A stretch of DNA of 64,000 nt. It comes from an uncultured Duodenibacillus sp. (GTDB taxonomy: Bacteria > Pseudomonadota > Gammaproteobacteria > Burkholderiales > Burkholderiaceae_F). Shown here piece by piece: positions 46,345 to 54,727 of the stretch (position 1 is its first letter; each line of letters begins with the position of its first letter). A program made the position numbers and the translations under genes. Below the pieces are notes generated by a model, which saw only the letters and a program-made list of their open reading frames with translations, was not told the origin of the DNA and ran no database searches. Location of the stretch: the NCBI GenBank assembly GCA_944388865.1, contig CALXKM010000028.1, forward strand, positions 1 through 64,000. The letters run 5' to 3'.

Positions 46345-47286
46345 ATGGCGCAGCATCTTTTAGCCGATTTAATTCGTCAAACCGGTTCTGTTGTGATCGA
46401 CGGAGCCATGTCCACCGCACTTGAAAAGGCTGGCTGCGACCTAAACGACAAGCTTTGGAGCGCTCGAGTGCTCATTGAGGAGCCGGCAAAGATTCGCCAA
46501 GTTCACGCCGACTACTTTGAGGCCGGAGCCAATGTCGCCATTACCGCAAGCTATCAGGCAACCGAGGCGGGCTTTAGCGAGCGCGGCATCGATTCCAAAA
46601 CTGCCTATGGACTCATTGCGCAGTCCGTGATGCTTGCCAAGGAAGCTCGCGCCGATTTTCTGGCTCGTCATCCTGAGAAAGACCCGAAATCTCTTTTGAT
46701 TGCCGGCGCTGTAGGTCCCTACGGGGCCTATCTTGCCAACGGCGCTGAGTACACGGGCGATTATCACCTCACTGAGCGCCAATACCGGACATTTCATCAG
46801 CTGCGCATGAAGGCCTTGGTTGAGGCTGGAGCAGACTTTCTTGCCGTTGAAACGCAGGCCAGACTCGACGAAGTCAAGGTCATTCTCGAGATGATGGCCG
46901 AAATTGACGCACCCGCCTGGGTTACGTTTACGCTCAAAGACAGCGCCCATATTGCCGACGGCACGCCCATTGAAGAGGCCGCCCAAGTCTGCGGCAGCCA
47001 TCCTTTGGTTGACGCCATCGGCATCAACTGCGTCAAGCGCGAAATGGTGGCCGACGCCTTAAAGCGCATTTCTTCAGTCACCGACAAGCCCATGATTGTT
47101 TATCCCAACTCAGGAGAAACTTACGACCCGAGCACGAAGACCTGGCATCATCCGGTCGCGGGGCCGGGGTGGGAGAACTTCATCTCCAAATGGAAGTCCA
47201 TGGGGGCTGTGTGCTTGGGCGGCTGCTGCAGGACGCTGCCTTCAGACATTGTGCAGATCGCTGCGCTCATGAAAGAGGCCACGTAG
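46345..47286 (+). CDS. mmuM: Homocysteine S-methyltransferase
   Basis: 313 residues. The protein transfers a methyl group from S-methylmethionine (or S-adenosylmethionine) to homocysteine to give methionine. The zinc ligands are visible: C229 in GINCVKRE and C294/C295 in GGCCRT. Also typical are VIDGAMSTALEKAG near the N-terminus, AGAVGPYGAYLANGAEY and VYPNSGETYD. Length matches E. coli MmuM. GGGAG lies 7 bases before the ATG. The usual partner, S-methylmethionine permease MmuP, is not adjacent. Confidence 0.92.
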   Translation: MAQHLLADLIRQTGSVVIDGAMSTALEKAGCDLNDKLWSARVLIEEPAKIRQVHADYFEAGANVAITASYQATEAGFSERGIDSKTAYGLIAQSVMLAKEARADFLARHPEKDPKSLLIAGAVGPYGAYLANGAEYTGDYHLTERQYRTFHQLRMKALVEAGADFLAVETQARLDEVKVILEMMAEIDAPAWVTFTLKDSAHIADGTPIEEAAQVCGSHPLVDAIGINCVKREMVADALKRISSVTDKPMIVYPNSGETYDPSTKTWHHPVAGPGWENFISKWKSMGAVCLGGCCRTLPSDIVQIAALMKEAT

Positions 47287-47609
47287 AAGCCCGCCGTTGC
47301 CCAAGAAGTCCGAAAAGACCGGGCGGGAAGGCTGCTTGGCAAAAAAACTCCTTGACGTCGCGCCGTTGAGCCGGACTTGGCGGCGGTGAGCTCTCATGCT
47401 GCTTGGCGGCAGCGCTCGTTCAGAGAAAATGAGGCTTCTTCGGTCTCTATTATTCTGGGTCTTGGGAAAATCGTGGAAAACTCGGCGGCTGGTGCCGGAA
47501 GGATTCAGACTGTTACGCTATCATTGTTTTGAGAGAGATCTCAGCTTAAGCACTCATCAGAATCCTGAATACACAAAACAGATTTGAAGGCTCCGGCAAA
47601 GGAGGTGCT
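47287..47609 (+). other. Intergenic region before the Nif11-type precursor
   Basis: 323 bases. A GCCCGCC/GGGCGGG pairing around a long loop just after mmuM could be a weak terminator. The end carries AAAGGAGGTG, an unusually strong ribosome site for the precursor gene. No gene is seen. Confidence 0.4.
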
Positions 47610-47933
47610 ATGAGTATGGAAAATGTCCGTAAATTTTACGAGGCTCTAAAGACCAATCCTGCAATGGCCGAAGAGCTTAACGACGCCTCTGCCGAACTCA
47701 ACCGCCGGGTTGCTCAAGAGGCTTTTGAACGGATTGCTGAATTTGCCCGCAGCAATGGTTATGACATCACAGCTGATGATCTGAAGGAATACGAAACGCA
47801 AGCGCAGGAGCTTTCTCCAGAGGAACTTGAAGAGGTCAATGCCGGTCGCAGTTTCTGCATTGCGATTGGATTGGGCTGGGGAGACACAAATTATTCCTTT
47901 TGCCGGGTGCTCGGTCTGGGCATGATCGGCTAA
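47610..47933 (+). CDS. Nif11-type RiPP precursor peptide with a repeated core
   Basis: 107 residues. Residues 1-79 form a Nif11-like leader (NVRKFYEALKTNPAMAEELN at 5-24, and ending ELSPEELEEVNAG), with AG at the expected leader cleavage point. The 28-residue core (80-107) is Gly-rich and contains two similar units, SFCIAIGLGW (81-90) and SFCRVLGLGM (96-105), with a Cys at position 3 of each (83 and 98). Nif11 leaders belong to ribosomally made, modified peptides. The perfect AAAGGAGGTG ribosome site suggests high expression. No lanthionine synthetase, radical SAM or YcaO gene is adjacent; the nearest candidate enzyme is the ATP-grasp protein. Confidence 0.8.
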   Translation: MSMENVRKFYEALKTNPAMAEELNDASAELNRRVAQEAFERIAEFARSNGYDITADDLKEYETQAQELSPEELEEVNAGRSFCIAIGLGWGDTNYSFCRVLGLGMIG

Positions 47934-48053
47934 AAACCAAACCGGCAGATGCTACCTTGCCTGCCTGACATCGGGCACCGAGAGCGGGGCGGGGCATTGT
48001 TTTTTGGTTTTTGCAGCACAGATTTCGCCGTTTTTTCGATTGGCTATGCCGCA

Positions 48054-48094
48054 TCAAGAGCACGCTCTTTACGAAATCAAGAGCGTGCTCTTGA
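48054..48094. repeat. Perfect 16-bp hairpin with 9-base loop
   Basis: TCAAGAGCACGCTCTT (48054-48069) pairs perfectly with 48079-48094 around the loop TACGAAATC. There is no T-tract. It lies between the precursor gene and the ATP-grasp gene and may attenuate readthrough or protect the precursor mRNA's 3' end. Its geometry equals that of the hairpin at 28337-28377. The remainder of 47934-48406 has no supported gene. Confidence 0.75.
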
Positions 48095-48406
48095 CTTGGT
48101 GGAAATGCCAAACAGTCATTTGCGTGAGTGCATATTCCGTTTAGTTGTCTCAAGCCGAAAGGTGAAATTGAGCCAAAGCTCTAGGACGTGCGTTCAAGCA
48201 CCCGAGGTCGTCGCCTGAAGTGCGCCCGGAAAAAGTCTTTGTCCTGAAAGATCTTCTTGCCGTTGGCTTAGGCAGTCTGGCAAAGAAGAGATCAAGTATT
48301 AGAAAACCGTGTCGGCAATATTGCTCACCATGGGATAAAGCACTGCAGCACGCTAAACTAGCGGCATTTCTTGCATTTCGTGCATCCGCATTTTTTGGAG
48401 ATTGAA

Positions 48407-49939
48407 ATGTCCAACTCCCATCGCCCGGTCGTCGTCGTTATGGAGGGAATTTCTGCTGGCCGGTACTTTGCCGACGCAGCCTTGAAGCGAGGTGTGGAGC
48501 CTGTGGTGGTGTTTCCCAAAGTAAGCTGCAGTGAACCCTATCGCGTGATGCGCGATTCGGCTGCTGGTTACTGGAAGGCCAAAGGATGCCGCGTGATCGA
48601 ACTCAAAGAGATGGATCGCGCATCCATGCTTGAAGTTGTCAGGGCGCTTGAACCCGCGGCAATCGTCAGCGGCAGCGAACTTGGCGTGCCTTGGACGGAC
48701 TTTCTGGCGCACTCTTTGGGCCTTCCCGGAAACGATCCGGCCACAAGCATCGTGCGCCGCAATAAGTTTGAGATGCAAAAGCGCCTGGAAGAGGCGGGCG
48801 TTGCGGCTTTGAAGTGCCGCAAGTGCAAAACGCCCGAGGAGTGTGTTGAGGCGGCTTCAAGCTGGAATGCTTGGCCTGTGGTCGTTAAGCCCCTGGCTGG
48901 GGCGGGGTCTTTGGGCGTTCACTTTTGCGAGAGCGCCGAGTCCTTAAAAGAGGTGTGCAGAGCGCTTTTTCGCGAGCAGGATCTCTTTGGCACGCCAAAC
49001 TCTGAAGTGCTCCTGCAGGAATTTGCCCGCGGCACGGAATTCATCGTGAACACTATGAGCTGCCGGGGCCGCCACATGGTGACCGACATTTGGCGCTATG
49101 ACAAGATTGCGGTCGGAAGCAAAGGCAATGCCTACAACTATGCTGCGCTTGTGCGCACGCCCAACGAAACGGAAAAGTCGCTCGTTGCCTATACGCTTGA
49201 GGTTCTTGATGCCTTGGGCTTTGAGTATGGGCCTTCTCACACCGAACTGATGCTTACCTCCCGCGGTCCCCGGCTCATTGAAACCGCAGCGCGCCCCATG
49301 GGAGGCTTTTTCCCGCCGGACTTGATGCGCGGCATCTTTGGCTTTGATCACGCAGAGCTCTCGCTAGCCTGCCTGCTTGACATTGAGAAGTTCGAGCGCT
49401 TTGCCGCTAAGCCTTATGCGCCGGCAATGTCGGCGCTTTTGAAAATCGTCGTCAGCAAATCTTCACGCCCTGTAGAGAAGCTTTACTACGAAAACATCGT
49501 TGCCGAAGCGCCGGTCGTCAAGCGCTGGGAGTTTGATCTCGTCAAGCGCACGGGCAGCGTGCTCGAAACCGTGGATTTGGAGACGGCCGCTGGAGAAGTG
49601 TTCGCTGCAAGCGCCAATCCCGAAGCCGTTTGGCTTGCCTACGAGTCTATGCGCAGGCTTGAGCTTGAGTGCGAAGGGTGGCTTTTCGCGCAAGACGAAA
49701 AGACAATGACGACGCCCATCATGCATGCCGTGGGCGACGTTCCCTTTACCGAGCACGTCTGCATGCCCTGGAGCGACGTCATTCGTCACGCGGCTAGTTT
49801 TTCGAGAAATGCGCCTTCAGCCACGAGCCTGATGATTGAGACCGATACGCTTACCTACGAGGAAGCGACGGTTTTTGCCTCTCTTCTTGGGCTCTTTGGC
49901 TGGAAGCAGATTGAGTATGGGAGTTTTCTCAAGTTGTAA
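48407..49939 (+). CDS. ATP-grasp ligase
   Basis: 510 residues from ATG 48407 with GGAG 6 bases upstream; an upstream ATG at 48371 has no such site. The ATP-grasp fold is visible: WPVVVKPLAGAGSLGVHFCES (about 158-178) as the P-loop-like lysine strand and Gly-rich loop, QEFARGTEFIV (about 205) and HTELMLTSRGPRLIETAARPMGG (about 278-300) with the metal ligands. It resembles L-amino-acid ligases and BacD/carnosine-synthase-like enzymes that join amino acids or carboxylates by acyl-phosphate chemistry. Next to a Nif11 precursor it is a candidate tailoring enzyme, but it lacks the graspetide-ligase hallmarks and may be unrelated. Confidence 0.85.
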   Translation: MSNSHRPVVVVMEGISAGRYFADAALKRGVEPVVVFPKVSCSEPYRVMRDSAAGYWKAKGCRVIELKEMDRASMLEVVRALEPAAIVSGSELGVPWTDFLAHSLGLPGNDPATSIVRRNKFEMQKRLEEAGVAALKCRKCKTPEECVEAASSWNAWPVVVKPLAGAGSLGVHFCESAESLKEVCRALFREQDLFGTPNSEVLLQEFARGTEFIVNTMSCRGRHMVTDIWRYDKIAVGSKGNAYNYAALVRTPNETEKSLVAYTLEVLDALGFEYGPSHTELMLTSRGPRLIETAARPMGGFFPPDLMRGIFGFDHAELSLACLLDIEKFERFAAKPYAPAMSALLKIVVSKSSRPVEKLYYENIVAEAPVVKRWEFDLVKRTGSVLETVDLETAAGEVFAASANPEAVWLAYESMRRLELECEGWLFAQDEKTMTTPIMHAVGDVPFTEHVCMPWSDVIRHAASFSRNAPSATSLMIETDTLTYEEATVFASLLGLFGWKQIEYGSFLKL

Positions 49940-50088
49940 AGGCTCGTGCTTGAAGCATGCGGCTGTGGACAAAGGCGAGGGCAAGCCGAAAATGCCTGCT
50001 GCTTTGCTTAGCCGCAAGCCGTCAAGCACACATTCGTGCGCATGTGTTCTGCCGCGCTCTTGAGGCAAGGCCTCAGCATTCTGTCAGA

Positions 50089-51678
50089 TTAAGCCTCGGC
50101 CTGCACTTGCTGCCAGGCGACGAATCGTCGAGCCTCGGCGCTGAAGACTAAGGCAGCGCAGATGAGCTTTTTGTCATGCGGCGTTCGTCCATAGCGCCGG
50201 TTTTGCATTTGCGCAGCTGCCTTGATTAAGAGCTGATTGGCTTGCGAAGTTTTTTCGGCAAACTTGAGCTCAAAGACCCAGTGGCGGCGGCCGGCATCTA
50301 CCTCCAAGGCGCTTGTGCCTTGAGAGGTGTGCACCTCAACCTGAGGAACCATATCCGCGCCGATCATCAGAACCTGAAGATAGGCTCGGCACGACGCTTC
50401 GTCAACGATTGGGTAGCGCTTGTGGTCTAAAGCGTTGAGAACCTCGTTGAAGCGATCGACAATGGCTGATATCTGGCCTTTGGCCAACAAAGACTCCAGC
50501 AGAACGCCGTCATGAGGACGGTATACGCGGCCGGACAACAACTGATCTGCATAGAGTTGGGCCATTGAGATGGCCACTTCCTGATTGGGATAGCCAAGAG
50601 ACGCAACACCGAGCTCGTCGACAGCTTTGATCGTGAGGCAGCCGACTTGTGTGAGCAAAATATCGCGCCCGATGCCGGGGATTTCTTTTGGGGCTGCCAG
50701 ATCCTCCATGCGAACCAGCTTGGCTGCGGAAAAGCCCGTTGGCTTTCCAAGTTCGCAGCCTTCGAGATGCTTCATCAAGACCGACGGATGCCCGCCGCTT
50801 GCAAACCAGTAACTGAAAAAGCGTTGCTCGGGTGCTTTGAGGAAATTCAAAACTGACCATGGACAATAAAGGCGCGTTGCGCCGCTCCCATCAAAGCAAA
50901 AGCCGCCGTAGCGAGCGTGAAGTCTGGCCAAGAGTTCGTTCTCGGACATGGCCAAAGCCTCAGCAGCTTTCGTGAGAAAAGGGCCAAAGTTTTGACGAAT
51001 TTCTTCTTCTGTGAACCCAAGCAGCGCTCCGTATGCGGGCGACAAGGAGATGTCGTTGTGCTGATCGCAGAAGACGTTCGTGAAGCCAAACTTCGTGATG
51101 CCGGCAGCAAACAAAAATCTCAAGCAGCCGACATTTGTTTTGAGCGGCAGGAAAAACTTTTGCATTTCGAGGAGAATCAGCTCGAAAAGCTCCGGTTTGT
51201 CAAGACAAGCTGCAAGCGGGGCGTCAAGCTCATCGATCAAAAGAACGAGCGAGAGCGCTTCAAGCTGCGCCAACCAATGCCCCAACTCGGCAAGGTCCTC
51301 GGCTGTTCCTTTCGATTTAAAGCCAACTTCTGAAAATTTGGCACTCAAAAGATGCCGAAATTGATGGACAAAGTCCTCAATGTCCGTAAATTGCTTGATG
51401 TTGGAGAAGTCCAGGCGAACAACATCGTATGTCTTATCCGTCCAAAGTCTTTCAATTGACAAGTCCTTGAAGTCTCGAACTCCGTACTTGAAGAGAGACT
51501 CAAAGGTTGACGCTAAAAGCGACTTGCCGAAACGCCGCGGACGCGAAAGAATGACGCATCCTGGGACGCGCGCCAGATCGTGAATTAGGTGCGTCTTGTC
51601 AACATAGACCGCATTGCTCTTGCGCAGTGCTCGAAAGTCGGACTGCCCGAGGGGAAGGATTTTTTCATTTGAAAGCAT
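50089..51678 (-). CDS. AAA-ATPase/PD-(D/E)XK family protein (paralog 2)
   Basis: 529 residues, same family and layout as the genes at 43456 and 57698. Walker A lies in SRPRRFGKSLLASTFESLF (about 45-63) and Walker B in LVLLIDELDAPLAACL. The nuclease-like end reads TSALEVDAGRRHWVFELKFAE: the residue before LEV, normally Asp in the paralogs' SDLEV, is Ala here, so a metal ligand may be missing. The ATG at 51678 begins just after an AT-rich stretch. It separates the ATP-grasp gene from the LysR/DcuC module. Confidence 0.85.
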   Translation of the reverse strand: MLSNEKILPLGQSDFRALRKSNAVYVDKTHLIHDLARVPGCVILSRPRRFGKSLLASTFESLFKYGVRDFKDLSIERLWTDKTYDVVRLDFSNIKQFTDIEDFVHQFRHLLSAKFSEVGFKSKGTAEDLAELGHWLAQLEALSLVLLIDELDAPLAACLDKPELFELILLEMQKFFLPLKTNVGCLRFLFAAGITKFGFTNVFCDQHNDISLSPAYGALLGFTEEEIRQNFGPFLTKAAEALAMSENELLARLHARYGGFCFDGSGATRLYCPWSVLNFLKAPEQRFFSYWFASGGHPSVLMKHLEGCELGKPTGFSAAKLVRMEDLAAPKEIPGIGRDILLTQVGCLTIKAVDELGVASLGYPNQEVAISMAQLYADQLLSGRVYRPHDGVLLESLLAKGQISAIVDRFNEVLNALDHKRYPIVDEASCRAYLQVLMIGADMVPQVEVHTSQGTSALEVDAGRRHWVFELKFAEKTSQANQLLIKAAAQMQNRRYGRTPHDKKLICAALVFSAEARRFVAWQQVQAEA

Positions 51679-52178
51679 TTTTTTGGGGCTTAGGCAGAGC
51701 TTGAAGTTAAGAGAAGTTTTTCGAGTTCAACTGCAGCAAGGATGCGTCAATGAAAATATAACGTCTTGAAGCGTGAATAGACAGAAAAAAAACCGCAAAG
51801 CCTCATCGGCCATGAACAAAGGAATGTTGAGCTAGTCGCCGTCAAGGCTTAGGTTTGGTTGAACTCCAGTACTGAGGTGCCTCTCTCATCTGCGTTGTCA
51901 GACTTTGCAGGGCGGTATTTTCCGACAATACGGCTTTGCAGCCAGACTGCACTGAAATTTGAGAAAAGCCAACGGAAATGCATCAAAATCCGTAGTAAAT
52001 TTTCTAAAAACGCATCAATTTCGCACTTTTCTTTATCGAGGCAAACCTGCAAATTGACCGTCCGCGCCGACGTAAGAAAGCTCGTTTAATCGGCAGCTCG
52101 CGCAGCAACACAGAGAATTGAAACGTCATCGATTGGGCGTGATTTGACCGATAGCCGAAAACCTTTCACTGTCTTGGC
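51679..52178. other. Intergenic stretch with no convincing gene
   Basis: 500 bases between AAA paralog 2 and the LysR gene. Short overlapping frames on both strands (near 51,850-52,090) are unconvincing. It must contain the promoter of paralog 2. Nothing else is recognised. Confidence 0.4.
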
Positions 52179-53174
52179 TCAAGCATGGTCATAAAAATGC
52201 GTCTTGGGCGGCTTGGGAAGATTCTGGCCGTATTTTTCCTTGAGAAAGCTTCTGAATTCGTCGATTCGCTTTTCGTTGTCGCGGGCGGTTTGCTCGGTGA
52301 ACCATTTCGCAAAGACGCGCACGCGGCGAATGAGCCAGGAATTTTTCGAGATGACGTTGTAAATCGGAAGAGGCGGCCGAAACCAGCCTGGCAGTATCGG
52401 AACAAGACGTCCGGCGAGCAGATGAGCAAAGCAAAAGTTCAAAGGCACGTCGACGGCTACGCCCAGGCCGTTGATCACAGCATTGAGAATGCTCTCGATG
52501 TTGGGAATCAAGATTTCTTGTCGCCCTTCAATGGGTCTTGACTCAGCATCCTTGACGACGGCAGTCGTGCGCGAGCGCACCGGGCCGTTGTAGGCATAAA
52601 GGCGGTGCTTTCTGACATCGGCCGGATGCTCGGGCATGCCGAATCGCTTGACGTATTCAGGAGAGGCAATGGGGATGTAGTAGTTGAGGCCGCGATAGAG
52701 CGCGATGACGTCGCTTCTGTCTACTTCGCCCGTTTTGACCATCATGTCGCAGTCGTTTTTCAATAAGTGAGAAATCAAAAGCCCTGAGTTGACCTCAAAG
52801 GCAACGTCTGGATACATGCGGTTGAATTTGTCGAGATAAAAGGGCAGGGACGTTGAGGCAAACCCGGTTGACACCGAGATGCGCACAACGCCGCTCAAGC
52901 GCCGGTTGTCGTCTCGCAGCGCGCTCATCATCGCCTCGTGCTGCGCCAATAGGTTTTGCACCGGAGCGATGAGGCTCTCGGCTGTTCCGGTCAGCTTAAG
53001 CGGGCGAGAGGAGCGCACGAAGAGCTCATGGCCGAGCGATTTTTCCAAAGACCGAATCGTTCGGCTGATCGTTGAGATTTCCTCATGCTCGAGCGCGGCC
53101 ACTTCGGTGAGGCTGCGCTTGTTGGCAAGCTTCAAAAAGACTCGCCAGGCGTTTAAATTGTCGCAGGCGTCCAT
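52179..53174 (-). CDS. LysR-type transcriptional regulator
   Basis: 331 residues from ATG 53174; a TTG 8 codons upstream is less likely. The N-terminal winged helix (about 5-65: NLNAWRVFLKLANKRSLTEVA, then ISTISRTIRSLEKSLGHELFVRSSR) is the LysR DNA-binding domain, followed by an effector-binding domain ending near residue 295. It is divergent from dcuC with a shared 163-base control region, so it probably controls the dicarboxylate module. The inducer is unknown. Confidence 0.9.
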   Translation of the reverse strand: MDACDNLNAWRVFLKLANKRSLTEVAALEHEEISTISRTIRSLEKSLGHELFVRSSRPLKLTGTAESLIAPVQNLLAQHEAMMSALRDDNRRLSGVVRISVSTGFASTSLPFYLDKFNRMYPDVAFEVNSGLLISHLLKNDCDMMVKTGEVDRSDVIALYRGLNYYIPIASPEYVKRFGMPEHPADVRKHRLYAYNGPVRSRTTAVVKDAESRPIEGRQEILIPNIESILNAVINGLGVAVDVPLNFCFAHLLAGRLVPILPGWFRPPLPIYNVISKNSWLIRRVRVFAKWFTEQTARDNEKRIDEFRSFLKEKYGQNLPKPPKTHFYDHA

Positions 53175-53194
53175 ATTCCACAACTTCGAGGGCG

Positions 53195-53271
53195 GCAAAA
53201 AATATTTTGCAAAAACCGCAAAAGCTCTTGCTCAATATGCCTTGGTTTTAGCAATTTCTGCCAATGATAAT
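53195..53271 (+). promoter_or_regulatory. Control region of the dcuC operon
   Basis: A GCAAAAAATATTTTGC inverted repeat (53195-53210) has the size of a LysR-type site. A -35 TTGGTT (53242-53247), 18-base spacer and -10 GATAAT (53266-53271) precede the dcuC start at 53338. The inverted repeat lies upstream of the -35, as expected for activation. Confidence 0.45.
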
Positions 53272-53337
53272 GAAACGCAAGCCTCAAAAGAAGGCTTCAT
53301 TCGTCGTTTCTTATCCATTGCCTCGTTGGGAGGAGCT

Positions 53338-54711
53338 ATGTCCACACTTGCCGTCATGCCCTGGATCGGCATTCTCATTATTGCCGTCACGAGCTATTTT
53401 CTCATCAAGCGCAAGCAGACCAACATGGTGCTGCTGCTTTCGGGCGTTGCGATGCTCGTGGTGGCTGTTGCTTGCGGCGCGCCGAGTTTTCTGCCCAAAG
53501 GCGTCAAGCCCACCGGCTTCATCGGGTTTGACTTCTTTGAGCTTCTGCGCTCAATTTCCATCAAGCAGGTCTCCGGAATCGGCTTCATCATTATGGCCGC
53601 AGGGGGCTTTGCAGGCTACATGGATCGCATCGGCGCGGCCGACGCTCTCGTAAAGATCTGCATCAAGCCCTTAAACAAGCTGCACCAGCCTTATCTCGTG
53701 ATGGTGCTTGCCTACCTCATCGGCCAGATGCTCATTCAGGTGATTCCGTCTGCGGCCGGTCTTGCCATGCTTCTTTTGGTGGCGCTGCTGCCGATTCTCA
53801 AAGGCGTGGGAGTCACGCCCGCTTCGGCTGGCGCGGTCATTGCCTGCACGGCAGGACTTACCTTTGCGCCGACGGCCGGAACGGCGAATCTGGCGGCTAA
53901 AATCGCTGGAGTCGATCCCATCGTCTATGCCGTTCAATACCAGTGGCCCGTCGCTTTGGTCACGCTTGTTGCCGTGAGCATTGCGCATTTCTTTGTTCAG
54001 CGCTACTACGACAAGAAAAACGACGAGGTCTATGCCGAGGCCGCAGAGATCAAAAAGGTGCTCGTTGAGGCTCCTGCCTGGTACGCCGTTTTCCCAGTGC
54101 TGCCGATCGTGCTTCTTGTCATCTTCTCCAAGTTCTTCGTCAGCGGCATCAAGCTCAATACCGTCTCAGCCTTGATGCTCGTGTGGTTTGTCGCCGTCAT
54201 CGTCGAGCTCATTCGCTTTCGCGACTGCAAGAAAGTCTTTGACGACGCCATGGTTTTCTTCAAGAAGATGGGCGCGCTTTTTGGCTCCATCGTGGCGCTT
54301 ATCATCTGCGCCGAAATGTTTGCTACGGGCATCAAGGCCACAGGCGTTGTGGATCTGTTGATTGACTCCTCGCAGAACGTGGGTCTGGGCATGGCCGGCA
54401 TGTCGGTCGTGCTCTCGGCCATCGTCGGCGCCGTGACTTTCCTGACCGGTTCGGGCGTGGGCGCTTATTCCGGCTTTGCCATGCTCGCTCCTGATGTGGC
54501 TGGCGGCCTTGGCGGGTCAACGGCTGCGCTTGTTGTTCCCATGCAGTTCATTGCCTGTACGATTCGCGCTATGTCGCCCGTGGCCGGCGTCGTGTTGGCC
54601 GTGGCCGGCGCCATCGGCATCAGTCCCTTTGCGCTGGTGCGCCGCACCGCGATTCCGATGCTTGTGGGCACCGTCTGCATTCTCGTCATGAACTGGATTC
54701 TTTTCATTTAA
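53338..54711 (+). CDS. dcuC: Anaerobic C4-dicarboxylate transporter of the DcuC family
   Basis: 457 residues from ATG 53338 with AGGAG 5 bases upstream; the frame's 153 earlier codons overlap the LysR gene and are rejected. Length matches E. coli DcuC (461). At least ten hydrophobic segments are visible, with GGFAGYMDRIGAADALVKI and GLTFAPTAGTANLAAKIAGVD conserved-looking loops. The family exports succinate in exchange for fumarate or related acids during anaerobic growth. It is the first gene of a plus-strand set with a lyase and a symporter. Confidence 0.85.
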   Translation: MSTLAVMPWIGILIIAVTSYFLIKRKQTNMVLLLSGVAMLVVAVACGAPSFLPKGVKPTGFIGFDFFELLRSISIKQVSGIGFIIMAAGGFAGYMDRIGAADALVKICIKPLNKLHQPYLVMVLAYLIGQMLIQVIPSAAGLAMLLLVALLPILKGVGVTPASAGAVIACTAGLTFAPTAGTANLAAKIAGVDPIVYAVQYQWPVALVTLVAVSIAHFFVQRYYDKKNDEVYAEAAEIKKVLVEAPAWYAVFPVLPIVLLVIFSKFFVSGIKLNTVSALMLVWFVAVIVELIRFRDCKKVFDDAMVFFKKMGALFGSIVALIICAEMFATGIKATGVVDLLIDSSQNVGLGMAGMSVVLSAIVGAVTFLTGSGVGAYSGFAMLAPDVAGGLGGSTAALVVPMQFIACTIRAMSPVAGVVLAVAGAIGISPFALVRRTAIPMLVGTVCILVMNWILFI

Positions 54712-54727
54712 TCAAAGAGGCCGACTT

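Noticed and set aside
47949..48218. An 89-codon frame between the precursor and ATP-grasp genes
   Set aside because: No ribosome site, no protein-like composition, and it runs through the 16-bp hairpin.
48407..49939. Assignment of the ATP-grasp protein as a graspetide (microviridin-type) ligase
   Set aside because: The protein is longer than those ligases, the precursor core lacks Thr/Ser-Glu/Asp crosslink motifs, and its sequence looks closer to amino-acid ligases.
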